Source of the DNA: an uncultured Collinsella sp.
GTDB lineage: Bacteria; Actinomycetota; Coriobacteriia; Coriobacteriales; Coriobacteriaceae
Direction: 5' to 3'
Length of the DNA: 64,000 bases
NCBI GenBank assembly: GCA_900545605.1
Contig: UQZL01000007.1
Location: forward strand, 1 to 64,000
The position numbers were made by a program, and so were the translations under genes. Positions 43,602-51,872 of this stretch are shown one piece after another; positions within the stretch are counted from its first letter, which is position 1; each line of letters opens with the position of its first letter. Below the pieces are notes generated by a model. The model saw only the letters and a program-made list of their open reading frames with translations, searched no databases and was not told the DNA's origin.

Positions 43602-44826
43602 CTATTTCAGCGTAATGCAGGATGCGAGGAGGTTGGCGTAATCATCGCCGCTCATTCCGAATGGCCTATCGTCGATTGTCTTTCCGTTCCACTCGCCATA
43701 TGACCCGCCCCAGACTCGAACTGTATGGCCCTGTGTATCGCCGAGCTCCTTATAAAAAGCGCATCCAACACCGGGCAGGCCATTTGTGTCAGCACAGATG
43801 CCGAAGTTTGGACATAAGTTTGGGTTGTTTTTCCCGTTTGGATAAAAGCTATCTTTTGCGGTTACTAGGACCATGGTATATGCACCCATCCCATCCCCCT
43901 GGTCTGCATGGTCGGTTGTTTGAACCGTAAACTGATCGATGGGGAACCAGTCGGGAAGGACCATAGTGAAGTAATCGGTTTCGATGGTCCTTGCCCGTTT
44001 TTGCCTCCTCGGTCTTCCTCGCCTCTTCCTCCGCCTGGCGCCTTGCTTCCTCCTCGGCTTGCTTTGCCGCCGCATCATCGTCGCGGCGCTTGGTCGCGGC
44101 GGTCGAGAGCGCCTCGGCGTCAATATTGAAGCCGTCCTTCTTGGCGTCCTCGTCCTCCTCGGCGTACTTCTTTGCCGCGGCGATCTGGTCGTCGGTCACT
44201 TCGGACGCCTCGACCGGCTCCAGCGCCACGTCACCCGCGTCGACGGTCTTCTTCTCGGCGGCCTTCTCGCCCAGCTTGATGCTGAGCTTTTCGGCGGGGA
44301 CGGCGTAGACCGTGCCGTCGGCCGCGATGGGGGAGGCGGCGACCTCCACCTTGTAGCTGCCGCGGCGAAGCTCGACGCCCTCGCCTTTGCTGTCCACGTA
44401 GCGCACGGCGTCGACTTTCTTGCCGCGCTCCTCCTTGCCCGTAATATGAACCGGCAGCCTGCTCGCGCCTGCCGAGGTGTCCCAGTCCTGGGCCGAGACG
44501 CTAAAGCGCACGGCGTGCTTCGCCGCGAGCGCCTCCCGCTCGGCCACCTCCCGTGCCTGCTCGGGGGCGTAGATGCCGATGTAGTAGCCGGCGCCGCCGC
44601 CCACGACGAGCAGCGCGGCCACGACGGCGGCGATTACGAGGGGCCTCTTCGAGCACTTGCCCTTCGCCGGTGCCGGCATTGTCGGCTGCGCCTTGGCTGC
44701 CGGGGCGGGCTGATGGTCGCCCTGCGATTCGGTCGAGGGTTCATATTCAGCAACGACAGACTCGCCACACACGGGGCAGAACCTGGCCCCGTCCTCGACC
44801 TTCGACCCGCAATTTCGGCAGAACAT
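43602..44826 (-). pseudogene. zinc-ribbon membrane protein split by a frameshift
   Basis: The first frame encodes MFCRNCGSKVEDGARFCPVCGES, a two-CxxC zinc ribbon, then a Pro/Ala linker, one membrane helix (about 60-82), a folded region and a charged coiled coil (AEEEARRQAEEEARKTEEAK). Just after it, at a run of five A (plus-strand T at 43998-44002), the natural continuation moves to another frame, which reads TIETDYFTMVLPDWFPIDQF and goes on to a stop at 43602. One A fewer would join both parts into a protein of about 407 residues. It may be a true disruption, a phase-variable tract or a sequence error. The function is unknown; the layout suggests an envelope protein with an outside C-terminal domain. 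Confidence 0.7.
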
Positions 44827-44956
44827 GGGCAAACTCCCCTCGAACGACGCCCGCGCGAAGGCCGGGCGCATCTCCTTCCGTCCTCATGCTAAGGGCGAAC
44901 GCCCGCCCGTTGTTGCGCAACATTGGCGGGCCCCCTTGTGACCCATTCGTCAGCTT

Positions 44957-45025
44957 AAGTTGCGGTGGAATAGTTCCTGATTTGGCAGGATGAAGCCTCA
45001 ACCAGGAACTATTCCACCGCAACTT
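44957..45025. repeat. REP-like palindrome, AGTTGCGGTG family (copy 3)
   Basis: AAGTTGCGGTGGAATAGTTCCT and its inverse AGGAACTATTCCACCGCAACTT are perfect 22-bp arms in register, around a loop of about 25 bases. Confidence 0.88.
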
Positions 45026-45029
45026 CGTT

Positions 45030-45190
45030 TTGGCCTGCCGTCCGGAAACCGCATTCCAGTTTGAGCGTCGATTCCGGGACGTAGCTTCCGTAAGAGGCCT
45101 GCTTGGGAAACCATATCCCGTTTCGAGCCAGAATTCAGGGACGCAGTTTCCCCGAGAGGCCTCATTGGGAAACTGTGTCCCTGAACTCTC
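45030..45190. repeat. degenerate array of GGGACGCAGTTTCCC units (array 2)
   Basis: The phrases ATTCCGGGACGTAGCTTCCG, TTGGGAAACCATATCCCG and GGGACGCAGTTTCCCCGA recur from array 1 in the same order. As in array 1, an AGTTGCGGTG palindrome lies immediately to the left. Confidence 0.75.
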
Positions 45191-45220
45191 CCACCTGTCC
45201 CCCTTGCAACAATCTGTCGA

Positions 45221-45298
45221 TTGAACGTCGTTGTGTGTTCGCGCTATCATGCATGGTTACAATTGGTTAGCCATGGCAAACGGTTAGCCATGGTGAAC
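45221..45298 (+). promoter_or_regulatory. feo promoter with twin operator
   Basis: TTGAAC and TATCAT are 18 bases apart (45221-45250). Two imperfect palindromes follow at 45266 (GTTAGCCATGGCAAAC) and 45283 (GTTAGCCATGGTGAAC), 17 bases apart. Their place over the start of the transcript suits repression by an iron-type DtxR regulator; the regulator is inferred. Confidence 0.65.
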
Positions 45299-45340
45299 AT
45301 AAATACAACGCCCTGTGGGCGCCGGGGGAGGAACACGGAC

Positions 45341-47701
45341 GTGAAGCTCGATACACTCGAGATTGGAAAGGACGCCGTTGTCGCATCGGTGGCATCGGAC
45401 GATCAGGCACTCCGACAGCATATTTTGGACATGGGTCTAACGCCGGGCACCGAAGTCACCATGATGAAGTACGCCCCCATGGGCGATCCGCTCGAGATCC
45501 GCCTGCGTGGCTACGAGTTGACACTGCGCAAGGACGATGCCGCTCGCATCGAGCTCGTGGGTATTCACGACACCGATACGGGTCCGCGCGCTAACGCCGC
45601 AATCGGCACGACGGAGCATCCGGCCCTGGGCGAGGGGACGTATTCGCCCCGTGCGGCAAAGACGGCCGTGCCCGAGGGCGCGCCGCTGCACTTTGCCCTC
45701 GCCGGCAACCAAAACTGCGGCAAGACCACGTTATTCAACCAGCTGACGGGCTCCAACCAGCACGTCGGTAACTTTCCCGGCGTGACGGTCGACCGCAAAG
45801 ATGGCACCATCCGTAACCACCCCGAGGCGAGCGTTACCGACCTGCCCGGCATTTACTCCCTGTCGCCGTACACAGGCGAGGAGGTCGTGAGCCGTCAGTT
45901 CATCCTCGACGAGCGTCCGGACGCCATCATCGACATCATTGACGCCACCAACATCGAGCGCAACCTGTACCTGACACTGCAGCTCATGGAGCTTGATCGT
46001 CCTATGGTCATCGCGCTCAACATGATGGACGAGGTGACCGCCAACGGCGGCGCCGTAGACGTCAACTTGCTCGAGAGCCTGTTGGGCGTGCCCGTTGTCC
46101 CCATTAGCGCTGCCCGCAACGAGGGCATCGGCGAGCTGGTGGACCACGCCCTGCACGTGGCGCGGTTCCGCGAGCGCCCTGGTCGCCTGGACTTTTGCGC
46201 GCCCGACGGTCCGGACGGCGGTGCGCTGCATCGCTGCATCCACGGTATTGCTAACCTGATCGAGGACCATGCCGTGACGGCGCACATCCCGGTGCGCTTT
46301 GCGGCGACCAAGCTGGTCGAGGGCGATGAGCTGGTAACCGAGGCGCTTCACCTGGATCGCAATGAGCTCGACGCTATCGAGCACATCATCACCCAGATGG
46401 AGGGCGAGGCCGGCACCGACCGCCTATCTGCACTGGCCGATATGCGTTTTAGCTTTATCGGCGACGTGTGCGGGCGTTGCGTCGTCAAGCCGCACGAGAG
46501 CCGCGAGCACGTGCGCTCCGTCAAGATTGACCGCATCCTGACAGGTCGTTACACAGCCATTCCGGCGTTTCTGGTGATCATGGGCCTCGTCTTTTGGCTG
46601 ACGTTTGGCGTGATCGGCGCGGCGTTGCAGGGACTCATGGAGGACGGTATCGCTGCCATCATCGCCTCGGCCGATGCGGGCCTCAAGGCGTTCGGTACCA
46701 ACGACGTGGTGCGCTCGCTGGCTGTCGACGGCGTGCTTACGGGCGTGGGCAGTGTGCTGACCTTCCTGCCGATTATCGTCGTGCTCTTTTTGTTCCTCTC
46801 CATTCTGGAAGACTCCGGATACATGGCGCGCGTGGCCTTTGTCATGGATAAGGTGTTGCGTCGCTTTGGCCTGTCGGGCCGCAGTTTCGTGCCCATGCTC
46901 GTCGGTTTTGGCTGCACCGTGCCGGCTATCATGTCGACCCGTACGCTCCCATCCGAGCACGACCGCAAGATGACGGTCATGCTCACGCCGTTTATGAGCT
47001 GCTCAGCCAAGCTGCCGGTTTACGGCTTGCTGTGCGGGGCGTTTTTCCCGCAGGCGACGGTTCCCGCCATGGTCTCGCTCTATCTGATCGGTATCGTGGT
47101 CGGCTGCGTCGCGGCTTTGGTGCTCAACCGCACGGCATTTAAGGGCGACCCGGTGCCGTTTATCATGGAGCTCCCCAATTACCGCCTGCCGAGCGTCAAG
47201 ACGACGGCGATGCTGGCATGGGATAAGGCCAAGGACTTCATCACCAAGGCCTTTACCATTATCTTTGCCGCTACGGTGGTCATCTGGTTCCTGCAGACGT
47301 TCGATATCCGCTTTAACGTGGTCGCCGACCAGTCGCAAAGCCTGCTTGCGGGCCTCGGCAGCATCATCGCGCCGGTGTTGGCCCCGCTCGGTTTTGGTGA
47401 CTGGCGCGCATCCACGGCGCTCGTCACCGGACTTATTGCCAAAGAGAGCGTCATCTCGACCCTCACCGTGCTTTTGGGTGCTACGTCGCCCGCGGCACTG
47501 TCGACCATGTTTTCGCCGTTCACCGCCTACGTGTTCTTGGTCTTTACGTTGCTGTACCCGCCTTGTGTGGCGGCAATCGGCGCCGTCAAGAGCGAGTTGG
47601 GCGCGCGCTATGCCGTGGCCGTATTCGCGTTTCAGGTCGCCGTTGCCTGGATCGTGGCGTTTGTCGTGCATTCGGCGGGCATATTGCTGGGGTTGGCTTA
47701 G
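45341..47701 (+). CDS. feoB: FeoA-FeoB fusion, ferrous iron transporter
   Basis: FeoB takes up Fe2+ through the cytoplasmic membrane. Residues 1-75 form a FeoA (SH3-like) domain, fused by a linker of about 35 residues to FeoB. The G domain has GNQNCGKTTLFNQLTG, DLPGIYSLSPYTGEE and NMMDE. The membrane part (about 400-786) contains the two Gate regions, with GFGCTVPAIMSTRT and the conserved CSAKLPVYG. The GTG at 45341 was chosen because GGGGGAGGA lies eight bases upstream and the family starts there; an upstream extension would include the operator. No FeoC gene is nearby. Confidence 0.93.
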   Translation: MKLDTLEIGKDAVVASVASDDQALRQHILDMGLTPGTEVTMMKYAPMGDPLEIRLRGYELTLRKDDAARIELVGIHDTDTGPRANAAIGTTEHPALGEGTYSPRAAKTAVPEGAPLHFALAGNQNCGKTTLFNQLTGSNQHVGNFPGVTVDRKDGTIRNHPEASVTDLPGIYSLSPYTGEEVVSRQFILDERPDAIIDIIDATNIERNLYLTLQLMELDRPMVIALNMMDEVTANGGAVDVNLLESLLGVPVVPISAARNEGIGELVDHALHVARFRERPGRLDFCAPDGPDGGALHRCIHGIANLIEDHAVTAHIPVRFAATKLVEGDELVTEALHLDRNELDAIEHIITQMEGEAGTDRLSALADMRFSFIGDVCGRCVVKPHESREHVRSVKIDRILTGRYTAIPAFLVIMGLVFWLTFGVIGAALQGLMEDGIAAIIASADAGLKAFGTNDVVRSLAVDGVLTGVGSVLTFLPIIVVLFLFLSILEDSGYMARVAFVMDKVLRRFGLSGRSFVPMLVGFGCTVPAIMSTRTLPSEHDRKMTVMLTPFMSCSAKLPVYGLLCGAFFPQATVPAMVSLYLIGIVVGCVAALVLNRTAFKGDPVPFIMELPNYRLPSVKTTAMLAWDKAKDFITKAFTIIFAATVVIWFLQTFDIRFNVVADQSQSLLAGLGSIIAPVLAPLGFGDWRASTALVTGLIAKESVISTLTVLLGATSPAALSTMFSPFTAYVFLVFTLLYPPCVAAIGAVKSELGARYAVAVFAFQVAVAWIVAFVVHSAGILLGLA

Positions 47702-47743
47702 TTATGAATTGACGGCGCAACCTCTGTGTATCGAATTGTTTTC

Positions 47744-47776
47744 GGCCCCGCTTCTGTACTGACGGATGCGGGGCCG
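47744..47776 (+). terminator. terminator-like hairpin after feoAB
   Basis: GGCCCCGC and GCGGGGCC pair around a 16-base loop; the following GTTGCTAT is weakly T-rich. It overlaps the promoter of the next gene. Confidence 0.6.
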
Positions 47777-47788
47777 TTGCTATATAAT
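47760..47788 (+). promoter_or_regulatory. promoter of the MFS gene
   Basis: A perfect TATAAT at 47783 is preceded after 17 bases by a weak TGACGG. The gene starts 34 bases later. Confidence 0.6.
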
Positions 47789-47821
47789 CGCCTCCGCTCA
47801 AAACGATTGGAGACGTTATAT

Positions 47822-49018
47822 ATGACTCAGACAAGGCAAGACGGCATCACGCTCAAGCAATGGCTCCCACTCGTCGGTCTCACCTGCTGTGCGTTCGTGT
47901 TCAACACGTCGGAGTTTATGCCCATCGGCCTTTTGACTGATATCGCCGCGTCGTTCTCGCTCACCGAGGCCCAGGCGGGCATCATGATCTCGGTTTATGC
48001 TTGGGGTGTCATGCTGCTGTCACTGCCGCTCATGGTGTTTGCCTCGCGTTTTGAGTTCAAGCGGATGCTGCTGGGCGTTTTGGTCGTGTTTTCGCTGGGC
48101 CAGTTTCTGTCCGCTGTGGCGCCGACTTATCCCATCCTGGTCTGCGCGCGCCTGGTGGTCGCTTGCGCACATGCCGTGTTCTGGTCGGTCGCCTCGATTA
48201 TGGCCTCGCGCTTGGTTGACACTCGCCACGGCGCGCTCGCCATCAGCATGATCGCTACGGGCTCGTCCATCGCGCAGATCTTTGGCCTGCCCCTCGGTCG
48301 CGCCATTGGCCTGGCCGTGGGCTGGCGTATGACGTTTGCCGTGGTCGGAGCGCTGTCTGCTGTCGCGGTCGTCTACCAGGCGACCGTGTTTCCAACCATG
48401 CCGGCGGGCGAGCGCTTTACGCTCAAACAGCTGCCCGAGCTGCTCAAGAACCCGTTCCTGATCGCGCTCTACGCGGTCACGGTCTTTATGGCGACCGGCT
48501 ATTACGCAAGCTACAGCTATATCGAGCCCTTCCTGGCGCAGGTCGCGCATGTCGATGCGGGCGCCATCACCATGACGCTGACGGCGTTTGGCTGCTCTGG
48601 TCTGCTCGGAAGCTGGCTGTTTGGCCGCCTGTTCGATGGGCATCGCTTCCCGTTCTTGGCTATCACGCTCTCCGGCGTGCCGGTGGCTCTGCTGCTTATG
48701 GGTCCGGCCGCATCGTCGCTCGTGGCAGTGCTTGCCGTCTGCGCACTGTGGGGTTGCTGCGCCACGGCCTTTAACGTGGCGTTCCAGGCCGAGCTCATCA
48801 AGTACACGCCGGCGGATTCGTCGGCCGTCGCCATGTCGATCTTCTCGGGCCTGTTCAACCTCGGTATCGGCACGGGTACCGCGATCGGCGGAGCCGTGGT
48901 TTCGGGTCCCGGTATCGCCTTGATCGGCTACGCGGGCGGTGCGATCGCTGCCGTGGGCGTCATCCTCGCTATCACGGTGATGTTCCCGGCCATTCGTCGC
49001 GCAAAGCCTGTCGCCTAA
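47822..49018 (+). CDS. MFS transporter, sugar-efflux/drug DHA1 type
   Basis: A 398-residue protein with twelve hydrophobic helices. The segment FNTSEFMPIGLLTDIAASF near the N-terminus and the loop between helices 2 and 3 match the SotB/YdhP-like group of the DHA1 family, which export sugars, arabinose or drugs by proton antiport. The ATG at 47822 has GGAGA upstream; an earlier ATG lies before the promoter. It is monocistronic and followed by a REP-like palindrome. The substrate is not known. Confidence 0.85.
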   Translation: MTQTRQDGITLKQWLPLVGLTCCAFVFNTSEFMPIGLLTDIAASFSLTEAQAGIMISVYAWGVMLLSLPLMVFASRFEFKRMLLGVLVVFSLGQFLSAVAPTYPILVCARLVVACAHAVFWSVASIMASRLVDTRHGALAISMIATGSSIAQIFGLPLGRAIGLAVGWRMTFAVVGALSAVAVVYQATVFPTMPAGERFTLKQLPELLKNPFLIALYAVTVFMATGYYASYSYIEPFLAQVAHVDAGAITMTLTAFGCSGLLGSWLFGRLFDGHRFPFLAITLSGVPVALLLMGPAASSLVAVLAVCALWGCCATAFNVAFQAELIKYTPADSSAVAMSIFSGLFNLGIGTGTAIGGAVVSGPGIALIGYAGGAIAAVGVILAITVMFPAIRRAKPVA

Positions 49019-49033
49019 CCACGTCCCCTCATC

Positions 49034-49100
49034 AGTTGCGGTGGAATAGTTCCTGTTTAAGGCCTCTGAAGGCCCAAGCAGGAACTATTCCACCGCAACT
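49034..49100. repeat. REP-like palindrome, AGTTGCGGTG family (copy 4)
   Basis: AGTTGCGGTGGAATAGTTCCT and its perfect inverse enclose a loop of about 25 bases. It lies between the MFS and GH13 genes. Confidence 0.88.
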
Positions 49101-49171
49101 TATTTTGGGGAAGAGGATACAAGCCGGGCATACAATGGATGTCGTTGTGTTGAGCTTACCGGGAGGTTGCT

Positions 49172-50548
49172 ATGTGGGCATACGAGACGACGTTCTACCA
49201 GATCTATCCGCTGGGCTTCTGTGGAGCTCCGCGCGAAAACGCCGCGCCCGTTGCCGAGGATGAGCTCGCCCAGGCTGCTAACGCCGTGCCTAACCCCGAT
49301 GCTCCTATCATGAAAATCGCCCAATGGGCCGACTACCTGCAAAAACTCGGTATTGGCGCTGTGCTCATCAATCCGCCGCTCGAGTCCGATAGTCATGGCT
49401 ACGACACGCGCAGCCTGCGCCACATCGACCGTCGCTTGGGTGGGGATGCCGACTTTGCCGCCGTGTGCGAGACACTGCATGCCCACGGCATCCGCGTGGT
49501 GCTCGACGCCGTCTTCAACCATGTGGGCCGTGGCTTTTGGGCCTTCCGCGATGTGCAGGAGCGCAAGTGGGACTCGCCCTACAAGGACTGGTTCCGCATC
49601 AGCTTTGATGGCGACTCGTGCTACGGCGACGGCTTTTGGTACGAGGGCTGGGAAGGCCATTTTGAGCTCGTGAAGCTCAACCTGCAAAACCCCGCCGTGG
49701 TCGATTACCTACTCGAGTCCGTGCGCCGCTGGGCCGAGGTCTTTGGCGTCGACGGCCTGCGCCTGGACGTTGCCTATATGCTCGACCGCGACTTTATGCG
49801 CCGCCTGCACGCTTTTACCCGTGAGCTCAAGCCCGACTTTGTGCTGATCGGCGAGACGCTCCACGGCGACTACAGCCAAATCGTCAACGACGAGATGCTC
49901 GACTCCTGCACCAACTACGAGTGCTACAAGGGCCTGTACTCCAGCTTTAACTCGGTCAACATGTTCGAGATCGCCCATTCGCTGCACCGTCAGTTTGGCG
50001 GCGACCCCTGGTGCATCTACCGCGGCAAACATCTGCTGTCGTTTGTCGACAACCACGATGTGCCGCGCCTGGCGAGCATCCTCACCGACAAGTCCTGTCT
50101 GCGTCCCGCCTACGGCATGCTCTTTGGCATGCCGGGCATCCCGTGCGTCTACTATGGCAGCGAGTGGGGAATTGCTGGCGAAAAGGGCGGCCCCGATGGC
50201 GACTGGGCGCTGCGCCCTGCGCTCGATGAGCCTGCGCCCAACGAGCTGACGGCGTTCATCACGCAACTCGCACACCTTCGCTCGGCCGACGACGCGGCTG
50301 CCCGTGCTCTCAACTACGGTGCCTATCGCAACGTGGTGATCCAGAACAAGCAGCTGCTGTTCGAGCGCGCCTGTGACGGCGCGACGGTACTCGTGGCGGT
50401 GAATGCCGTGGGTGAGCCTTACGCCTTTGGCGCTGGCGAACTCAACGGCTCCTTCGTCGACCTGCTTGCCGACGATGCGCCCACGGTCGAGCTGACGGGT
50501 ACCCTTGAGCTTGCGCCCTACGAGGTGCGCTATCTGTTGAGGGCCTAG
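49172..50548 (+). CDS. GH13 alpha-amylase family glycosidase
   Basis: A 458-residue cytosolic enzyme of the (beta/alpha)8 GH13 family. Conserved regions are DAVFNHVG (region I), GLRLDVA with the nucleophile aspartate (about 193), LIGETLH with the acid/base glutamate (about 227) and SFVDNHDVPR (about 293). No signal peptide is present. The C-terminal beta domain is short. Its nearest kin are probably oligosaccharide-degrading enzymes such as cyclomaltodextrinase or neopullulanase without the N-domain. GGGAGG is five bases before the ATG. The deoxyinosine glycosylase gene starts three bases after its stop. Confidence 0.88.
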   Translation: MWAYETTFYQIYPLGFCGAPRENAAPVAEDELAQAANAVPNPDAPIMKIAQWADYLQKLGIGAVLINPPLESDSHGYDTRSLRHIDRRLGGDADFAAVCETLHAHGIRVVLDAVFNHVGRGFWAFRDVQERKWDSPYKDWFRISFDGDSCYGDGFWYEGWEGHFELVKLNLQNPAVVDYLLESVRRWAEVFGVDGLRLDVAYMLDRDFMRRLHAFTRELKPDFVLIGETLHGDYSQIVNDEMLDSCTNYECYKGLYSSFNSVNMFEIAHSLHRQFGGDPWCIYRGKHLLSFVDNHDVPRLASILTDKSCLRPAYGMLFGMPGIPCVYYGSEWGIAGEKGGPDGDWALRPALDEPAPNELTAFITQLAHLRSADDAAARALNYGAYRNVVIQNKQLLFERACDGATVLVAVNAVGEPYAFGAGELNGSFVDLLADDAPTVELTGTLELAPYEVRYLLRA

Positions 50549-50551
50549 ATC

Positions 50552-51115
50552 ATGACAGCGCCGGACGAGGGCTATCAACATATTGAGCATGGGTTTGAGC
50601 CTGTGTTCGACCAGCACTCGCGCGTTTTGGTGCTCGGGTCGTTTCCCTCGGTGCTTTCGCGCGCCAATGCCTATTATTACGGCAACCCTCAGAATCGCTT
50701 TTGGCGTGTGATGGCCACGTGCCTCGGTATGCCTGTGCCGCCCAACGAGGGCGATCCTTTGGCAAGCGGTGAGCCCGCGACGCTCGATGCCTCCATTGCC
50801 GCCAAGCGGGCCATGCTGCTGAACGGCGGCGTGGCCCTGTGGGATGTGATCGAGAGCTGCGACATTAAGGGCTCGAGCGACGCGAGCATTCGTAACGTTG
50901 TGCCGGCACATATCGAGCGCATTACCGATGCCGCGCCGATCGAGGTCGTTGTCTGTAACGGCGGTACGGCAGGGCGACTCTACAAACGCTATCTACAAGA
51001 GCGGACGGGGCTACCCGCCATCGTGCTGCCGTCGACGAGTCCTGCCAACGCGGCGTGGCGTTTGGAGCGGCTTGTCGAGCGTTGGCACGAAGCCGTTGAC
51101 TGGGCTGTTATTTAA
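50552..51115 (+). CDS. DNA-deoxyinosine / uracil glycosylase of the MUG-TDG superfamily
   Basis: A 187-residue repair enzyme that should remove deaminated bases. The N-terminal motif VLGSFPSVLSRANAYYYGNP and the C-terminal PSTSPANA match the family described as DNA-deoxyinosine glycosylases (UDG family 6-like). NRFWRVM and VALWDVIESC occur in between. The gene lies three bases after the GH13 gene and is likely cotranscribed. It converges with the next gene with only one base between the stops. Confidence 0.85.
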   Translation: MTAPDEGYQHIEHGFEPVFDQHSRVLVLGSFPSVLSRANAYYYGNPQNRFWRVMATCLGMPVPPNEGDPLASGEPATLDASIAAKRAMLLNGGVALWDVIESCDIKGSSDASIRNVVPAHIERITDAAPIEVVVCNGGTAGRLYKRYLQERTGLPAIVLPSTSPANAAWRLERLVERWHEAVDWAVI

Positions 51116-51116
51116 T

Positions 51117-51779
51117 TTAGATTTTTGTTTGAGCGTGGGCGCCCAGACGTTTCAGAACGCCTCGCCAGATCGGCGCGGGCACGGCTGGCTCGGCGCAAAC
51201 CATGCCGTCGGTGCCGACGTTGGCGGCATTGCCGCCGCCAAGTCGCTGTGCATGCTCGACGGAGCAGCCCATGCGCACAGCGCCCACAAGCTTATCCATC
51301 GCTTCCGAAAAAGGTCGGCGCAAGAGTCCCATGCGCGGAGAGCGACGAAGCGCCGCAATGCCGCTGCCGGCGCAGATGGCAACGCCGCCACACCACAATT
51401 GGTCATGGCGCTCGCATGCCTTGTGCAGACGAACGGCGGTCCCACGCGCCTGTTCAGCGCCCTGTCGTGCGGCTCGGATCACGGCATAGACACGCGTTCC
51501 CGTACCGCCAAAGCGCTCAAGCGCCTGCTCGATAGCAGTCAACGTCTCATCGTCAGCCATATCTTCAATGGCCAGCACGATGCCATCGGCAACGCTGCCG
51601 GCGTCATTTGCCTTCAAGTCGACCGGGTGGGGGAGTGCGGTGCCGGAAAGCTGTGCATAGGCGGTGATGGCATCCTGCAGGTCCCAGAGCAAAAACTCAA
51701 GATCGTCGCTATTGGGAATGCTGATATACGCAATGGTTTGCAGTGTTTTTGGTACATCGCCGCGTGCGGTCGTCTCCAT
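51117..51779 (-). CDS. hypothetical protein
   Basis: A 220-residue protein that I do not assign to a family. The central part (CERHDQLWCGGVAICAGSGI) and the later helical segment (RRPFSEAMDKLVGAVRMG) faintly recall the C-terminal half of flavodoxin-like NADPH-dependent reductases, but the phosphate-binding loop near the N-terminus is not seen. There is no signal peptide or membrane helix. AAAGGAGG precedes the ATG, and codon use is like the neighbours, so it is a real gene. It faces the glycosylase gene and is divergent from the aminotransferase gene. Confidence 0.65.
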   Translation of the reverse strand: METTARGDVPKTLQTIAYISIPNSDDLEFLLWDLQDAITAYAQLSGTALPHPVDLKANDAGSVADGIVLAIEDMADDETLTAIEQALERFGGTGTRVYAVIRAARQGAEQARGTAVRLHKACERHDQLWCGGVAICAGSGIAALRRSPRMGLLRRPFSEAMDKLVGAVRMGCSVEHAQRLGGGNAANVGTDGMVCAEPAVPAPIWRGVLKRLGAHAQTKI

Positions 51780-51872
51780 GCTGCCTCCTTTCCGGTTGGT
51801 TTCCGTTTAGGTTACACCGTCTGGTGGCGCCCCGCCGCGCTATCCTAGTGCAACCCTTACGAAAGGAACGCC

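Larger units (their letters stand above)
44827..45220. other. repeat region between the zinc-ribbon gene and the feo promoter
   Basis: Apart from the palindrome at 44957 and the second repeat array, no gene was seen in this stretch. Confidence 0.6.
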
